Part shown: piece by piece, positions 10,536-18,609 of the stretch
Numbering within the stretch: position 1 is the first letter of the stretch
Layout: every line of letters begins with the position of its first letter
Source of the DNA: Gyrodactylus bullatarudis
Taxonomy: Eukaryota; Platyhelminthes; Monogenea; Gyrodactylidea; Gyrodactylidae
NCBI GenBank assembly: GCA_012064415.1
Contig: SSNU01000172.1
Location: forward strand, 223,577 to 242,185
DNA: 18,609 bases
Direction of reading: 5' to 3'
Position numbers and translations under genes: made by a program
The notes under the pieces: generated by a model
The model's database searches: none
Seen by the model: only the letters and a program-made list of their open reading frames with translations
Told to the model about the DNA's origin: nothing

Positions 10536-13012
10536 CTCAAGAATACCTTTCCTATTTCGAGAATTTGTTCTTGAGATTTGTTCGCCTTTGGTTTTTTCAT
10601 CCTGGGTGTGAACTTCGGTTGAATTTTGCTTGTCCATTTGATTCCGGGAAAAGTTGATGATCGTCTTTGCTTCAGATGTGGACAAGAGACGCTCCAAAAG
10701 ACTGTTATATTCCAAATTACTTTGAACAGAGTTGGAATTCTAAGAGAGAGAAAATCTTTAGTCGCTCACTACAATATAAATGAATAAATTTTTTTTCAAA
10801 AATATTTCCATTTTGAAATCAATGGCATGGGTTTAGATTGAGGGATCAAACTTACAGTTTTATTTTCTGGTGATACATTAGTCGATCCTGGTTGGTCATC
10901 TAAAAATACAAAATTTATTTTTAAACTTGAGAATATTTCTTGAGATAACATAGTGAATTACTTTCTTCTCTACTCATAAGCACTCAACTTTTGATGCAAA
11001 CTCAGAAAAACTCATTCCGCATCAAGTCTATAGATCATAATTTCTTCCCATTAAACCCAAAATTTATTCAAAAGGGACATCTTTAGATAACTCATATTGG
11101 GAGTGAATAGAATATCTCCTGTAGATCGATAGAAGAATGTCTACCGAATGAGAGTAATCATTTATGTAATACACTTCAATCATCATAATCATGTATGTTA
11201 GAATACAGAATAATAATATCCATATTCAACATGTGTATGCTTTTTTTAATCAAGACAATTATACTTTACATCATGTACAATTTATTAAATAGATATATGT
11301 ATATATACAATAAATTGAATTTGTCTAAAGTACAAAGTTTATATTGACAATGACAGTGAGAGAGAAGAAAAATTAAATGACCGGTTTTTTCCATAAACCA
11401 CAAAGAGAGAGGGGAAATGAATGATTTTTTTTCTTGATTTAAATACTCCAATAGGTTTTATGTAGAAGCGATAATAATGATTTATACAAAGGCATGTGTC
11501 TTTGTGTCTAGATCGTTGATCGGATTTGTGTCTATTCACACTTGACGCAGCCATGTGATGATTGAGAAAAAGTCAGACATAGACAAAGAAATACAAGAGA
11601 CAGGTTTCCTGCTGTTGTCAGAACTGAAGAATCATGATTGACTTTTACTTATTTGTAAGTTGGAGAGATAGAGATAGCCATTTTTACATTTACAAACTCT
11701 CTCTAGGATCAAATTATGATTTTTTTCTTGGGTTCCATGATGAATTTTTTTAATGAAAAAAATCAACAGGTTTTTGTATGTTTATTTCTAATTTCAAGCA
11801 GAATACCTCAGGGAAAAATAATCATTCCCAAACAAATCAATGAGAGTTAAGGCTTTCGTAAACTATTGTAATTTTGTAGGCCAGTTGTCAATATTGGAAG
11901 ATTTTAAAAACTATATAAAATGGTGAAAATTTCTTATAGGCAGATATACATTTTAGAATAAGAGAACGAAGAAAGAAATTCCATGTCTAGACAAATCATA
12001 TATAGAACACTCCTTCTCTGTCTAATTCTCAAGTAATCGACTATTGTTAAAACAGGCTAGAATTTGATAATTGGTAAGTTTGATCCAACAGCGGGGGAAA
12101 ATTATTGAATAAAATAGAAAAACATTCAACATTTCAGTTTCGACTAATCAATTATGATGATTTAGAGGAATTGAGAATCAAAATTGACGTAAAATCACAA
12201 AATTTTACAAAGTTGAGCATTTAAATAATAGTCTTTGACTGACCGAGGACAAATTTAGGTTTTACATAAGAGAAAATAAAAAATACTCACGATTATAGAG
12301 AGAACTGCAATTATCTTGTAGATCTTTGGGTAATCTACAAGAAATAATTTTTCAAAAATAAAAAATAATCGACACTATTCAAGGTTACTCACGATAATTT
12401 AATGGAGTTCTGGCATAATTCAGCCTTATCCAAAGAATCAGAAATTGTTGAATCAAGACAAAGTTGAAAATTGTCAATGATTCGATGCAATGACAGGGTG
12501 TAGAATAGGTCGTTGGTTACTCTTAAGCGACAGGATCTGCTGGATATTTCGTAGCAATCATGGTTGGTTTTATTTAAATGTATCCTAATATTTTCCGGGC
12601 AAATAAACCACGAGTTGGTGTTGAGAGAATCATTGTGTAAAAGCCAAATTTTTCTAGATTCGCTGTGAAGAAGATTAATGAATTTAATTCCATTCAACTG
12701 AATCTTGTCTTGAATAAGAAGTTGGAAATTTAAATGATCTAATTTGATGTCTTTAGTATAAACGGCATCTCCTAATTCGTTAAGGATAATTATAAAATAT
12801 TCCAAATCATTGAGACTTTTCCTTTCATTACTGGAAGAAGTTTTTAACAAGAACTTTATAACATCAATAAAACAGTCTTTGATAAATTCCAAATTATTAT
12901 TATTCAATTGTGTTGAAGAGAACAAACTATTTACACGAAAATTATCGAGAATATTTTCTCTGAATGATATCTGTTTCTTTTCATCATTGTTAACTGATGA
13001 AGTATTTGTCAT
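10536..13012 (-). CDS. Unrecognised protein, four-exon 5' part
   Basis: Exons are 13012-12393, 12334-12291, 10899-10856 and 10739-10536, joined in phases 2, 1 and 0, giving 304 codons. The ATG at 13012 is the first in frame after a TAG upstream, so it is the likely start. Introns are 58, 1391 and 116 nt, with donors GTGAGT, GTGAGT and GTAAGT; after the last exon GTATGT serves as donor, or the frame reads on to a TAG a few codons later. Residues 1-206 look folded, with alternating hydrophobic segments (for example DLEYFIIILNELGDAVY), and are rich in Asn, Leu and Ile. The later exons are polar and probably disordered (Ser, Asn, Gln, Lys). I recognise no domain. Phase 0 at the end fits the exon starting at 4340, so it may continue there. 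NAPRT ends 366 bp upstream on the same strand. Confidence 0.6.
10900..12290 (-). other. 1.39-kb intron of the unrecognised gene
   Basis: Bounded by GTGAGT at its 5' end and TTTTTAG at its 3' end. The contents are AT-rich, with TA-rich tracts near 11275-11310 and no coding-like stretch on either strand that survives inspection. Additional small exons cannot be excluded. Confidence 0.5.
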
Positions 13013-13377
13013 AATGTGAAATTTAGGTTTAACATCATAGAAAATCCCTACTATTGTCTAGCCATTTAACATGCATTTATAATTAAAATTTAAATTTATT
13101 CCATATTTCATATCACATAAATAACTGCAAAAATTATTGTTCTTAGCGTTATATAAATTGCGGTAAATCAATTTAAAAATTAAATTTTTAAGCTTATTTT
13201 ACATTCTTTATAATACTCTAATGAATCTTCGAAATCTGCATTTATGTAACTTAAAATATGTATTCTTGTTAAGTTCATTAAACTTCCTTTAATAAAAAAT
13301 TAGCATTCAAATAACATAATCTTATATTTAAAATCAATCTAAATAAAATAATTATTTTCTACAATGCAGAATCTACA

Positions 13378-13383
13378 TTTATT
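13378..13383 (-). promoter_or_regulatory. Poly(A) signal overlapping the NAPRT stop codon
   Basis: On the minus strand the end of NAPRT reads CTC AAA TAA ATG, so AATAAA contains the TAA stop (13381-13379). A signal this close would give a 3' UTR of only about 10-30 nt. AT-rich DNA produces AATAAA by chance, so use is inferred. Confidence 0.35.
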
Positions 13384-15782
13384 TGAGTTCATTGAGTGGC
13401 GTAAGATTTGTCCTTATTTGGTTGATATACTCGTATAGTTCTTGAGAAACTGAAACTTTGAATGGTGTTGGATTCAAGTCACGCGTATGATCTGCACGCA
13501 ATATCTTAAGATTAGCCAAAACTTTTTCGCGAATCTGATGTACATTCTGCTTGTCCATTTTAATCTATAATAGAAGAAAATAAACTATCTTTATTAAGTA
13601 CTTGACCATTTTGAAAGACTAATTTGTGTAAATGTATAACTTTAGAAGGTATCACGTATGCTTTTTTATGTTCATCATAACTATGTCGAATGAGAATCTT
13701 TTGATGTGGTTCAGGAGCCTTTTCATTTTCCAATTGAATTATATCAGCAATAGCTGTACCTATTTGTAATGAAAAGTAATTAATAAAGTTTAATCTCATA
13801 CCGTCACTAGCAAGAAGTCGATATGCAAATTTTTTTCCTGGCAACGTTTGTTTTTCAATATTTCCACTTATTTTCATGGTACCAATTCCTGAGATTGAAA
13901 CCAATTTATAGACACATCCAAGGGCTGGCTCCTTCTTGCATGTAACTAAATTTGTTCCTACTCCATATGTATCAATGGCATTGTCCTAAATGAAGGAAAA
14001 GACTTGAAAACTGTTCGAAATCTTATATTTTGAAGCTAATATAAATGAGTTCATTCAATTATGGGCAAAAAAGAAGCTGATATTATACATAATGTATATT
14101 GGGAAATTTATCATTCATTGATGTTATAGAAGACATTCAATAAATCTAAATGCAGACAACACAACTTACAATATCATGGCCGCATAAACACAACTGAGGA
14201 AAACGTAGTGAAGGTTAGAAAGCAAATTAATACCTCTTTCTATGCGAGAGATTAACCAAATCATTTGAAGTAAAAGGTAAAAACTTAAAATATGTCTTCC
14301 GAATTTGATAATTATTTTATTTTGGTTGAATTCGAGGTTATTTGAAAATTTCGACAAGGTTTATTCTGATTATCAACGATTCACATGATAACTTGTCAAG
14401 TTATTGACTTACAAAACAAAAAAATCTTATTTATTTCTATATATTCTATATATATTCTCACTATATTCTATATAAAAAAGGTTTCAAATTCTCTAGATAT
14501 GTTGTGATACAGATACACTCACTTGTTGATTCATTGAAGCGATGGTTTCTTCATCAAGGTCATTAGAAATTATAATTGATAAATCATTAATTCCTTTAAT
14601 GTCTAGTCTAGAATTTGGTTGTTAGAAGAGAATTGAAAATTTTACTTTGAGCTAACTTCATCAAGAAATTTACGAATCATGACAGACTGAAAGGCTAAAT
14701 CTCCACTATCAATTCGTACACCAATAGCTTTGTAGCCACTTTCTAATAATGCAAGACTAACAGCACAGAAATTGAAAAGACCAGATTTCAATGTATCGTA
14801 GGTGTCGAGAAGGGCAACAAATCCTTTTGGAAATACACAGGCGAATTCAGCAAAACTTACAAGTTCTGTACGCCTGACATAGTCTAAATTAATCTTTGAG
14901 GGGAATGTTTTGGCTAAATGATAAAGCCAGTAAACACAGCGTTGAACGAAAATATTCCTTTCCAATGGATTTGATTTGTTAAAATTGGATTTAGATTCAT
15001 CGAATTTATCAAAGAACTACATACAAAAAATCACATATGGCAAAATACTTTATCAGCATCTGCTGAGATATAAGATGAAACAAAAGAATGTGCCATTGTT
15101 CCCTTAACTGGTATGTCGTATAATTTTCCTGCTAATACATTGCTAGTTGCATTAAAGCCACCAATGTATGAATATTTCGATGCTGTTAGGCCTCCATTCG
15201 GGCCTTGGGCTCTTCGAAGACCTAGTTCAATTAAGCTGGCATCCCCTACGCATACACGATGCCTAAAAGCATTTGTACAAATCAACCTAGAATGCATTAG
15301 AAAAATTATAAATTACGAGGCAAAGTTAGTCAGGTTGAGGACTAAGGTTTCTAAAAGTTGACAGACGACGACTGGTCCTTCAATAACTAAGATAGGAACT
15401 TTAGGAAATACCGTGGCTCCCTCATCAATTGACCAAATTGTTAATTGAGAAGCATCAATTTTAGATAGAAATTTAAAAAACTCTTGATCACATTCAGGCA
15501 TAAGTTTTTTCAAGTAATCAATATCTAAAGATATAGAATAGCCTTTTACCACTGGAAGAATATTTAAAGTTCTTTATTATGGACAGAATATCTCCGAGGC
15601 CTGCAAAAATGGTATATTCACCTTTGAATGGATTTTTTCTAAAGAAAACTTCAAAGACAGCAGTTTCGTTCAACTTTTCAGACTTCCAGTAGGAGTATGC
15701 CATTGTGATTTGATACAAATCTTGTAATGTAAATTGTTAAATTACCTGTAAGCAAAAAATAGTCTTCTTTAGAAAAATCCAT
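13379..15782 (-). CDS. NAPRT: Nicotinate phosphoribosyltransferase (NAPRT), complete
   Basis: Converts nicotinate, PRPP and ATP to nicotinate mononucleotide, the first step of the Preiss-Handler route to NAD; cytosolic in animals. Eight exons (15782-15746, 15720-15550, 15524-15317, 15286-15049, 15016-14646, 14607-14523, 13985-13602, 13564-13379) give 559 residues; the human enzyme has 538. Introns are 25, 25, 30, 32, 38, 537 and 37 nt, all GT-AG. Family signatures are intact: [15 protein letters not shown] at the N terminus, [12 protein letters not shown] (about 160-171), [24 protein letters not shown] with the expected phosphorylated His at 205, LLDTYDT (287-293), RIDSGDL (319-325), YGVGTNLV (about 377-384) and KQTLPGKK. 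The start is the ATG directly before the conserved N-terminal motif. Removing the tiny introns restores the frame at each apparent break, so this is a working gene. A possible 24-nt extra exon lies at 14170-14193. It shares an 89-bp upstream region with the divergent coiled-coil gene. Confidence 0.95.
14170..14193 (-). other. Possible 24-nt in-frame microexon in NAPRT intron 6
   Basis: Preceded by TTTTCCTCAG and followed by GTAAGTT, both near-consensus splice sites. The 24 nt (LCLCGHDI) keep the phase-0 frame, contain no stop, and would insert eight residues between Q370 and D371. The canonical family spacing is already met without it, so it would be alternative or unused. Confidence 0.3.
14436..14474. 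repeat. TATATTCTA simple-repeat tract in NAPRT intron
   Basis: Several imperfect copies of TATATTCTA in a row within the 537-nt intron. No function inferred. Confidence 0.5.
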
Positions 15783-15871
15783 AGTTTGTATTTTTGCGGT
15801 AAATTATATTGCCAGGTTTATTGAAAATTTAAAGTAAATTTTGTTGACAATTTCAATATACTTTAAAAATT
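15783..15871. promoter_or_regulatory. Shared 89-bp divergent promoter region
   Basis: Lies between the start codons of NAPRT (minus) and the coiled-coil gene (plus). It must contain both 5' UTRs and both core promoters unless the promoters overlap the coding exons. It is AT-rich, with one imperfect palindrome, GGTAAATTATATTGCC. No clear TATA box position can be assigned. Confidence 0.5.
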
Positions 15872-17044
15872 ATGCGTGAAAATTCAAATTTGTTTACAAA
15901 ACCTTTCATGTAATTATTTCAAGTTATTTTAGCGATTTTGAATCTTTACTGATTGAAAACTCCATAGGAATCCCTGCTGATTTTTTCCAAGCGTACAAAA
16001 CTTTGAAGAAAGGCATTTTTGATAAAGTAACTATAAAAATCTAATTAAATCTAGGTTGAAGAATGGACAGCACTCAAAAATGCTAATGAAGTTAAAATTA
16101 AAAGCCTAGCTTTTGAAAATGAGAATTTTAATACAAAACTGAACAGTCTTAATCTTTATATCAAAACTTTGCCTACAAAGGATGAATTTGAAAAGATAAG
16201 CAAATCTTGCGAAAAACTTATCAATGATAATATCAGACTTGATGAGGAAATTCGATCACTAAAGTCTGAAATCTCAAAAGAGAAATTTAAAAATAAGAAA
16301 CTGCAGGAGGATCTATCAATCATTAAAAATAACGAGGATTTCTTGAAACTTCAAGTTCAACAAGCTTACATTGATGATGAATCTCCTTGGCCTCAAGTGT
16401 CTGTAAACTACAAAGGGCCTTCAATAGAGGAATACCGATTAATTAAAGAAAAAGTTGCCATTCAACAAGCTAACATAGAAGAATTGGAAGAGTACCGAGT
16501 CAAAAGTCAAGAGTACAAAATTAAAATGGAGGAAATAGTCTTTAAAAATCTTGAGTTAGTGAGAAAGCTCAAAACATGTGAAGACAGCAAGAAAATTCTT
16601 CAGAAAGAAAAATATGATCTCAATGTAGATTTTCTATCCATTAAAGCTGAGAATGAAAAGCTGATCAAAAACCAGACAGTTCTGATGAAAAATATAAACG
16701 AAAAGTGTATTTTCAAAAGGAGATTAAACCTGGCAAAAAGTTTGGCCAGTCTATTCGGAAAGTTTGATAGTTTTCAACCTCTTCTCTTTGCCATTATTGA
16801 AGGGGAAAAAATTACAATAAAAGATTTAACTGAAGAGAAACCGAATCAATGCCTTGAAAGGTTTAAAGGCCTGAAAAAGTTTTCAGAGAGTATTGAAAGT
16901 GAGAAGCTTCACGATCTTATTGAGGATGAGCTGGAATTTCTTCAAGAGTTGGAGGAGGCTATCCACTTTGTATTTTTCAGAATTGAAGAGACAAAGAAAC
17001 TTTTACTCGTGAACTATTCCAAATTTAGAAAAATAAAACTTTAA
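15872..17044 (+). CDS. Coiled-coil protein, three exons, family unrecognised
   Basis: Exons 15872-15909, 15933-16026 and 16055-17044 give 373 residues. Introns are only 23 and 28 nt, both GT-AG. The start ATG (MRENSNLF) is needed to reach the frame of exon 2: without the 23-nt intron there is an upstream TGA and no in-frame ATG. Residues from about 50 to 230 are rich in Lys, Glu and Leu with heptad-like spacing, consistent with a long coiled coil, interrupted at about residues 145-160 by DDESPWPQVSVNYKGPS. The C-terminal third is mixed, with a short hydrophobic stretch FDSFQPLLFAII and then acidic helices. No transmembrane segment or known domain is seen; a cytoskeletal, centrosomal or vesicle tethering role would be usual for such a protein but is only a guess. 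Its stop is 38 bp from the stop of the next, convergent gene. Confidence 0.8.
17032..17037 (+). promoter_or_regulatory. AATAAA inside the last codons of the coiled-coil gene
   Basis: Overlaps the Lys-Ile-Lys codons just before the stop at 17042-17044. If used, cleavage would fall 10-30 nt later, within the 38-bp gap or at the end of the convergent gene. No other hexamer follows closely. Confidence 0.35.
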
Positions 17045-17060
17045 TCATCTGAAGTTTCTT

Positions 17061-17066
17061 TTTATT
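17061..17066 (-). promoter_or_regulatory. AATAAA poly(A) signal of the convergent minus-strand gene
   Basis: Located 16 nt after the stop at 17083-17085 on the minus strand. Cleavage downstream would fall near 17035-17050, so this transcript would overlap the end of the plus-strand gene. Confidence 0.55.
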
Positions 17067-17082
17067 GAATTTATCAGAGAAG

Positions 17083-18278
17083 TTAATCAGAGGAATATTC
17101 TCGGAAGCGAGTAATTGCAACAAAAACTGCAAATATTTCCGCGTAATCCTTCGCGTCATCTGTTAATGAAAGAAGAATTTTATATTCGGACTTGAGCCAG
17201 GCTGATGCGACCAATGTAATAACAAAATGATTTATAAACAAATTTAAATTTCTTCTAACAACACTTTTTGGTCGGTTCATGAGGAAAATTTGATAAATTT
17301 TCAAGTCATTTTGATCCATAGGTATGTTCCAGAATTGAAAGAACCTTGAATATTTCATATCGTGAGACTTTACTTTGACTTGAATGCAAAAACATTTGTC
17401 TACTGGAAAAATTAGGGAGCTTGGTAAATCATGAACCCTTATCCATTGAGTTTGAAGCTGAGTAATATCGAATTCAACTGAACATTTGAGCCATTGTCCA
17501 CTGATCACATCATAAAGGTTGTGATCAGAAATTTTAATGATGGAAATTTTTAGACTGAAGTGAGACTCGATAACTTGTTGCATCGATGTCAGGGTTAGGA
17601 TTAATTTCCTTCGAAAAATGTCGTCCCTGGTCCGATTTAAATGCACCAGGGTTTTGTTTTTAGATTCTAAAAGGAAATTGAAAATGACTCCTACCAAAGT
17701 AGAACATACTCTAGACGAGTCTTGCGACACAAAGTCAACATCAAAAGCCCTGAACATGCCGAAATGTTTAAAATCTTTAAGATAGATCAATCTATCCTGA
17801 TAACATCCAATAACACAGGGTCTTGAATTGTTTGATTTGGCTAAATGAACAATGATCTGTACAGGCTCTAATTTACTCCAATCTTTAACATTTTTAATGA
17901 AGAATTTGATAAGACTTTCAGCGCCTGTTGTTTCTTTGAGGCATGTTTTACTATTACCAGCAAAAGCAATAATGATGCTTGATAGGCGCTTCAGTAGAAA
18001 GCTCAAAAAATTTGTCTGACCAGACTCACTAATTCGATTTTCAATGTAGTTATCTTTAGCCTTGAGTCGATAATCCAATCCAGCCTTTGATAATTTATTA
18101 TCGAGACCGGGTATCGAACGGAATATGAGAGAATTTATTTCTTCTTTTTGTGAAATCATTTGAGGAATAAATAAATGTGAGTGTAGAATCAAAAATTTTT
18201 CCGAAAACGAAGAATAGTTCCTGGAGAATGAAAAAATAATCCTGTTTAGCAGTTGATGGATGAACGCGAGTTTTTTAT
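17083..18278 (-). CDS. Unrecognised protein, 3' exon, 5' end missing
   Basis: One long exon encodes 397 residues after a probable acceptor TTTCTACAG at 18287-18279; upstream the frame meets TGA and no early ATG, so at least one 5' exon is missing. The first in-frame ATG is internal (PQMISQKEE). The protein is mixed alpha/beta, rich in Ile, Leu, Phe, Lys and Ser, with predicted strands (PVQIIVHLA, RPCVIGCYQDRLIYL) and helices; there is no signal peptide or obvious membrane segment. By eye, the order of elements near SMQQVIESHFSLKISIIKIS and the C-terminal FVITLVASAW faintly recalls the CENP-N/CENP-L kinetochore family, but this is weak and untested. The last 9 bases of the window on this strand read AGGTAATTT, which could be the donor of the preceding exon, giving a 329-nt intron. 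Confidence 0.65.
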
Positions 18279-18609
18279 CTGTAGAAACTCACTACAGGAG
18301 GAGGTTGAAAATAAAAATATAATGAATAGTAGTAAGATGAGTTTTACAAGGACATTAGTGATGAGATTAGCATTTAAATGAATGGAAGTTAAATAAAAAA
18401 ATCGGAAATAGATTGTGTGAATGATATTTCACTAGAAATGTTTGTGTTAAGAATTGCAAAAAAAACTAATGAGTTTATCAACCCTTATGGGGTCATCTTG
18501 AATGGGATACAGCGCTGATATCCGTTCTCTAGAGGTGTAAAAGTTATAGCACTTGTGAGTAGTACGCTGGTAAAAGACCAATTATCAGCTTCCGATCAAA
18601 AAATTACCT
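18279..18609 (-). other. Probable intron or 5' flank at the window edge
   Basis: No coding-like frame. If AGGTAATTT at the edge is a donor, the whole stretch to 18279 is a 329-nt intron of the gene below 18278. Otherwise it is upstream sequence. Unlike the other long introns here, this donor would lack G at +5, which weakens the idea. Confidence 0.3.

Noticed and set aside
10421..10657. Plus-strand 78-codon open frame
   Set aside because: It is the opposite-strand shadow of the exon at 10739-10536 and its flank.
11266..11554. Minus-strand open frames of 61 and 71 codons
   Set aside because: They overlap in different frames inside the 1.39-kb intron and end in TA- and CT-rich repeat translations.
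14166..14357. 63-codon minus-strand open frame inside NAPRT intron 6
   Set aside because: No family resemblance, and it would disrupt the conserved spacing of NAPRT; only the last 24 nt have plausible splice sites on both sides.
15113..15361. Plus-strand 82-codon open frame
   Set aside because: Antisense shadow of conserved NAPRT exons.
13379..15782. NAPRT as a pseudogene with many frameshifts
   Set aside because: Each apparent frameshift or stop is exactly removed by a GT-AG segment of 25-38 nt, and the joined protein is full length with intact catalytic motifs.
1..18609. tRNA, rRNA, CRISPR or bacterial-type features
   Set aside because: No tRNA-like T-arm with matching stems, no rRNA-like sequence and no regularly spaced repeats were seen; the genes are spliceosomal.

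Overview
This is an AT-rich eukaryotic nuclear window. The coding regions are split by GT-AG introns, there are no bacterial-style operons, and the standard stop codons are used. The one gene I recognise with confidence is a complete animal-type nicotinate phosphoribosyltransferase (NAPRT, minus strand, 15782 to 13379), which becomes a full-length 559-residue protein once seven introns are removed. Six of those introns are only 25-38 nt long, and the divergent neighbour has introns of 23 and 28 nt. Introns this small are rare in animals. They are well known in dicyemid mesozoans, with related extreme compaction in orthonectids, so a mesozoan-like or similarly reduced animal is my best guess; this is inference, not proof.

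Layout. (1) 1-2.7 kb is gene-poor and holds broken open frames plus a 1.16-kb segment bounded by a perfect 20-bp inverted repeat, probably a decayed transposon. (2) 2.7-4.3 kb and 10.5-13.0 kb (minus strand) hold nine coding exons of an unrecognised Ser/Asn/Gln-rich protein. The phases allow a single 568-residue gene with a 6.2-kb intron, or two separate genes. (3) The 6.2 kb between them holds relics: an AT-hook-like broken frame near 6.1 kb, a 430-bp element with 29-bp terminal inverted repeats near 8 kb, and simple repeats. (4) 13.4-18.3 kb is compact: NAPRT (minus), a coiled-coil protein (plus) starting 89 bp away in the divergent direction, and an unrecognised protein of at least 397 residues (minus) whose stop codon lies 38 bp from the coiled-coil gene's stop.

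The most interesting signal is in splicing. All eight introns of 38 nt or less have weak donors with no G at position +5. Every intron of 58 nt or more, including the single long intron inside NAPRT, has a donor with +5 G (GTGAGT, GTAAGT or GTATGT). This suggests two classes of intron recognised differently within one genome, and within one gene. Facing poly(A) signals, a stop codon lying inside AATAAA and an 89-bp shared promoter add to the picture of local compaction beside a repeat-filled, long-intron region.
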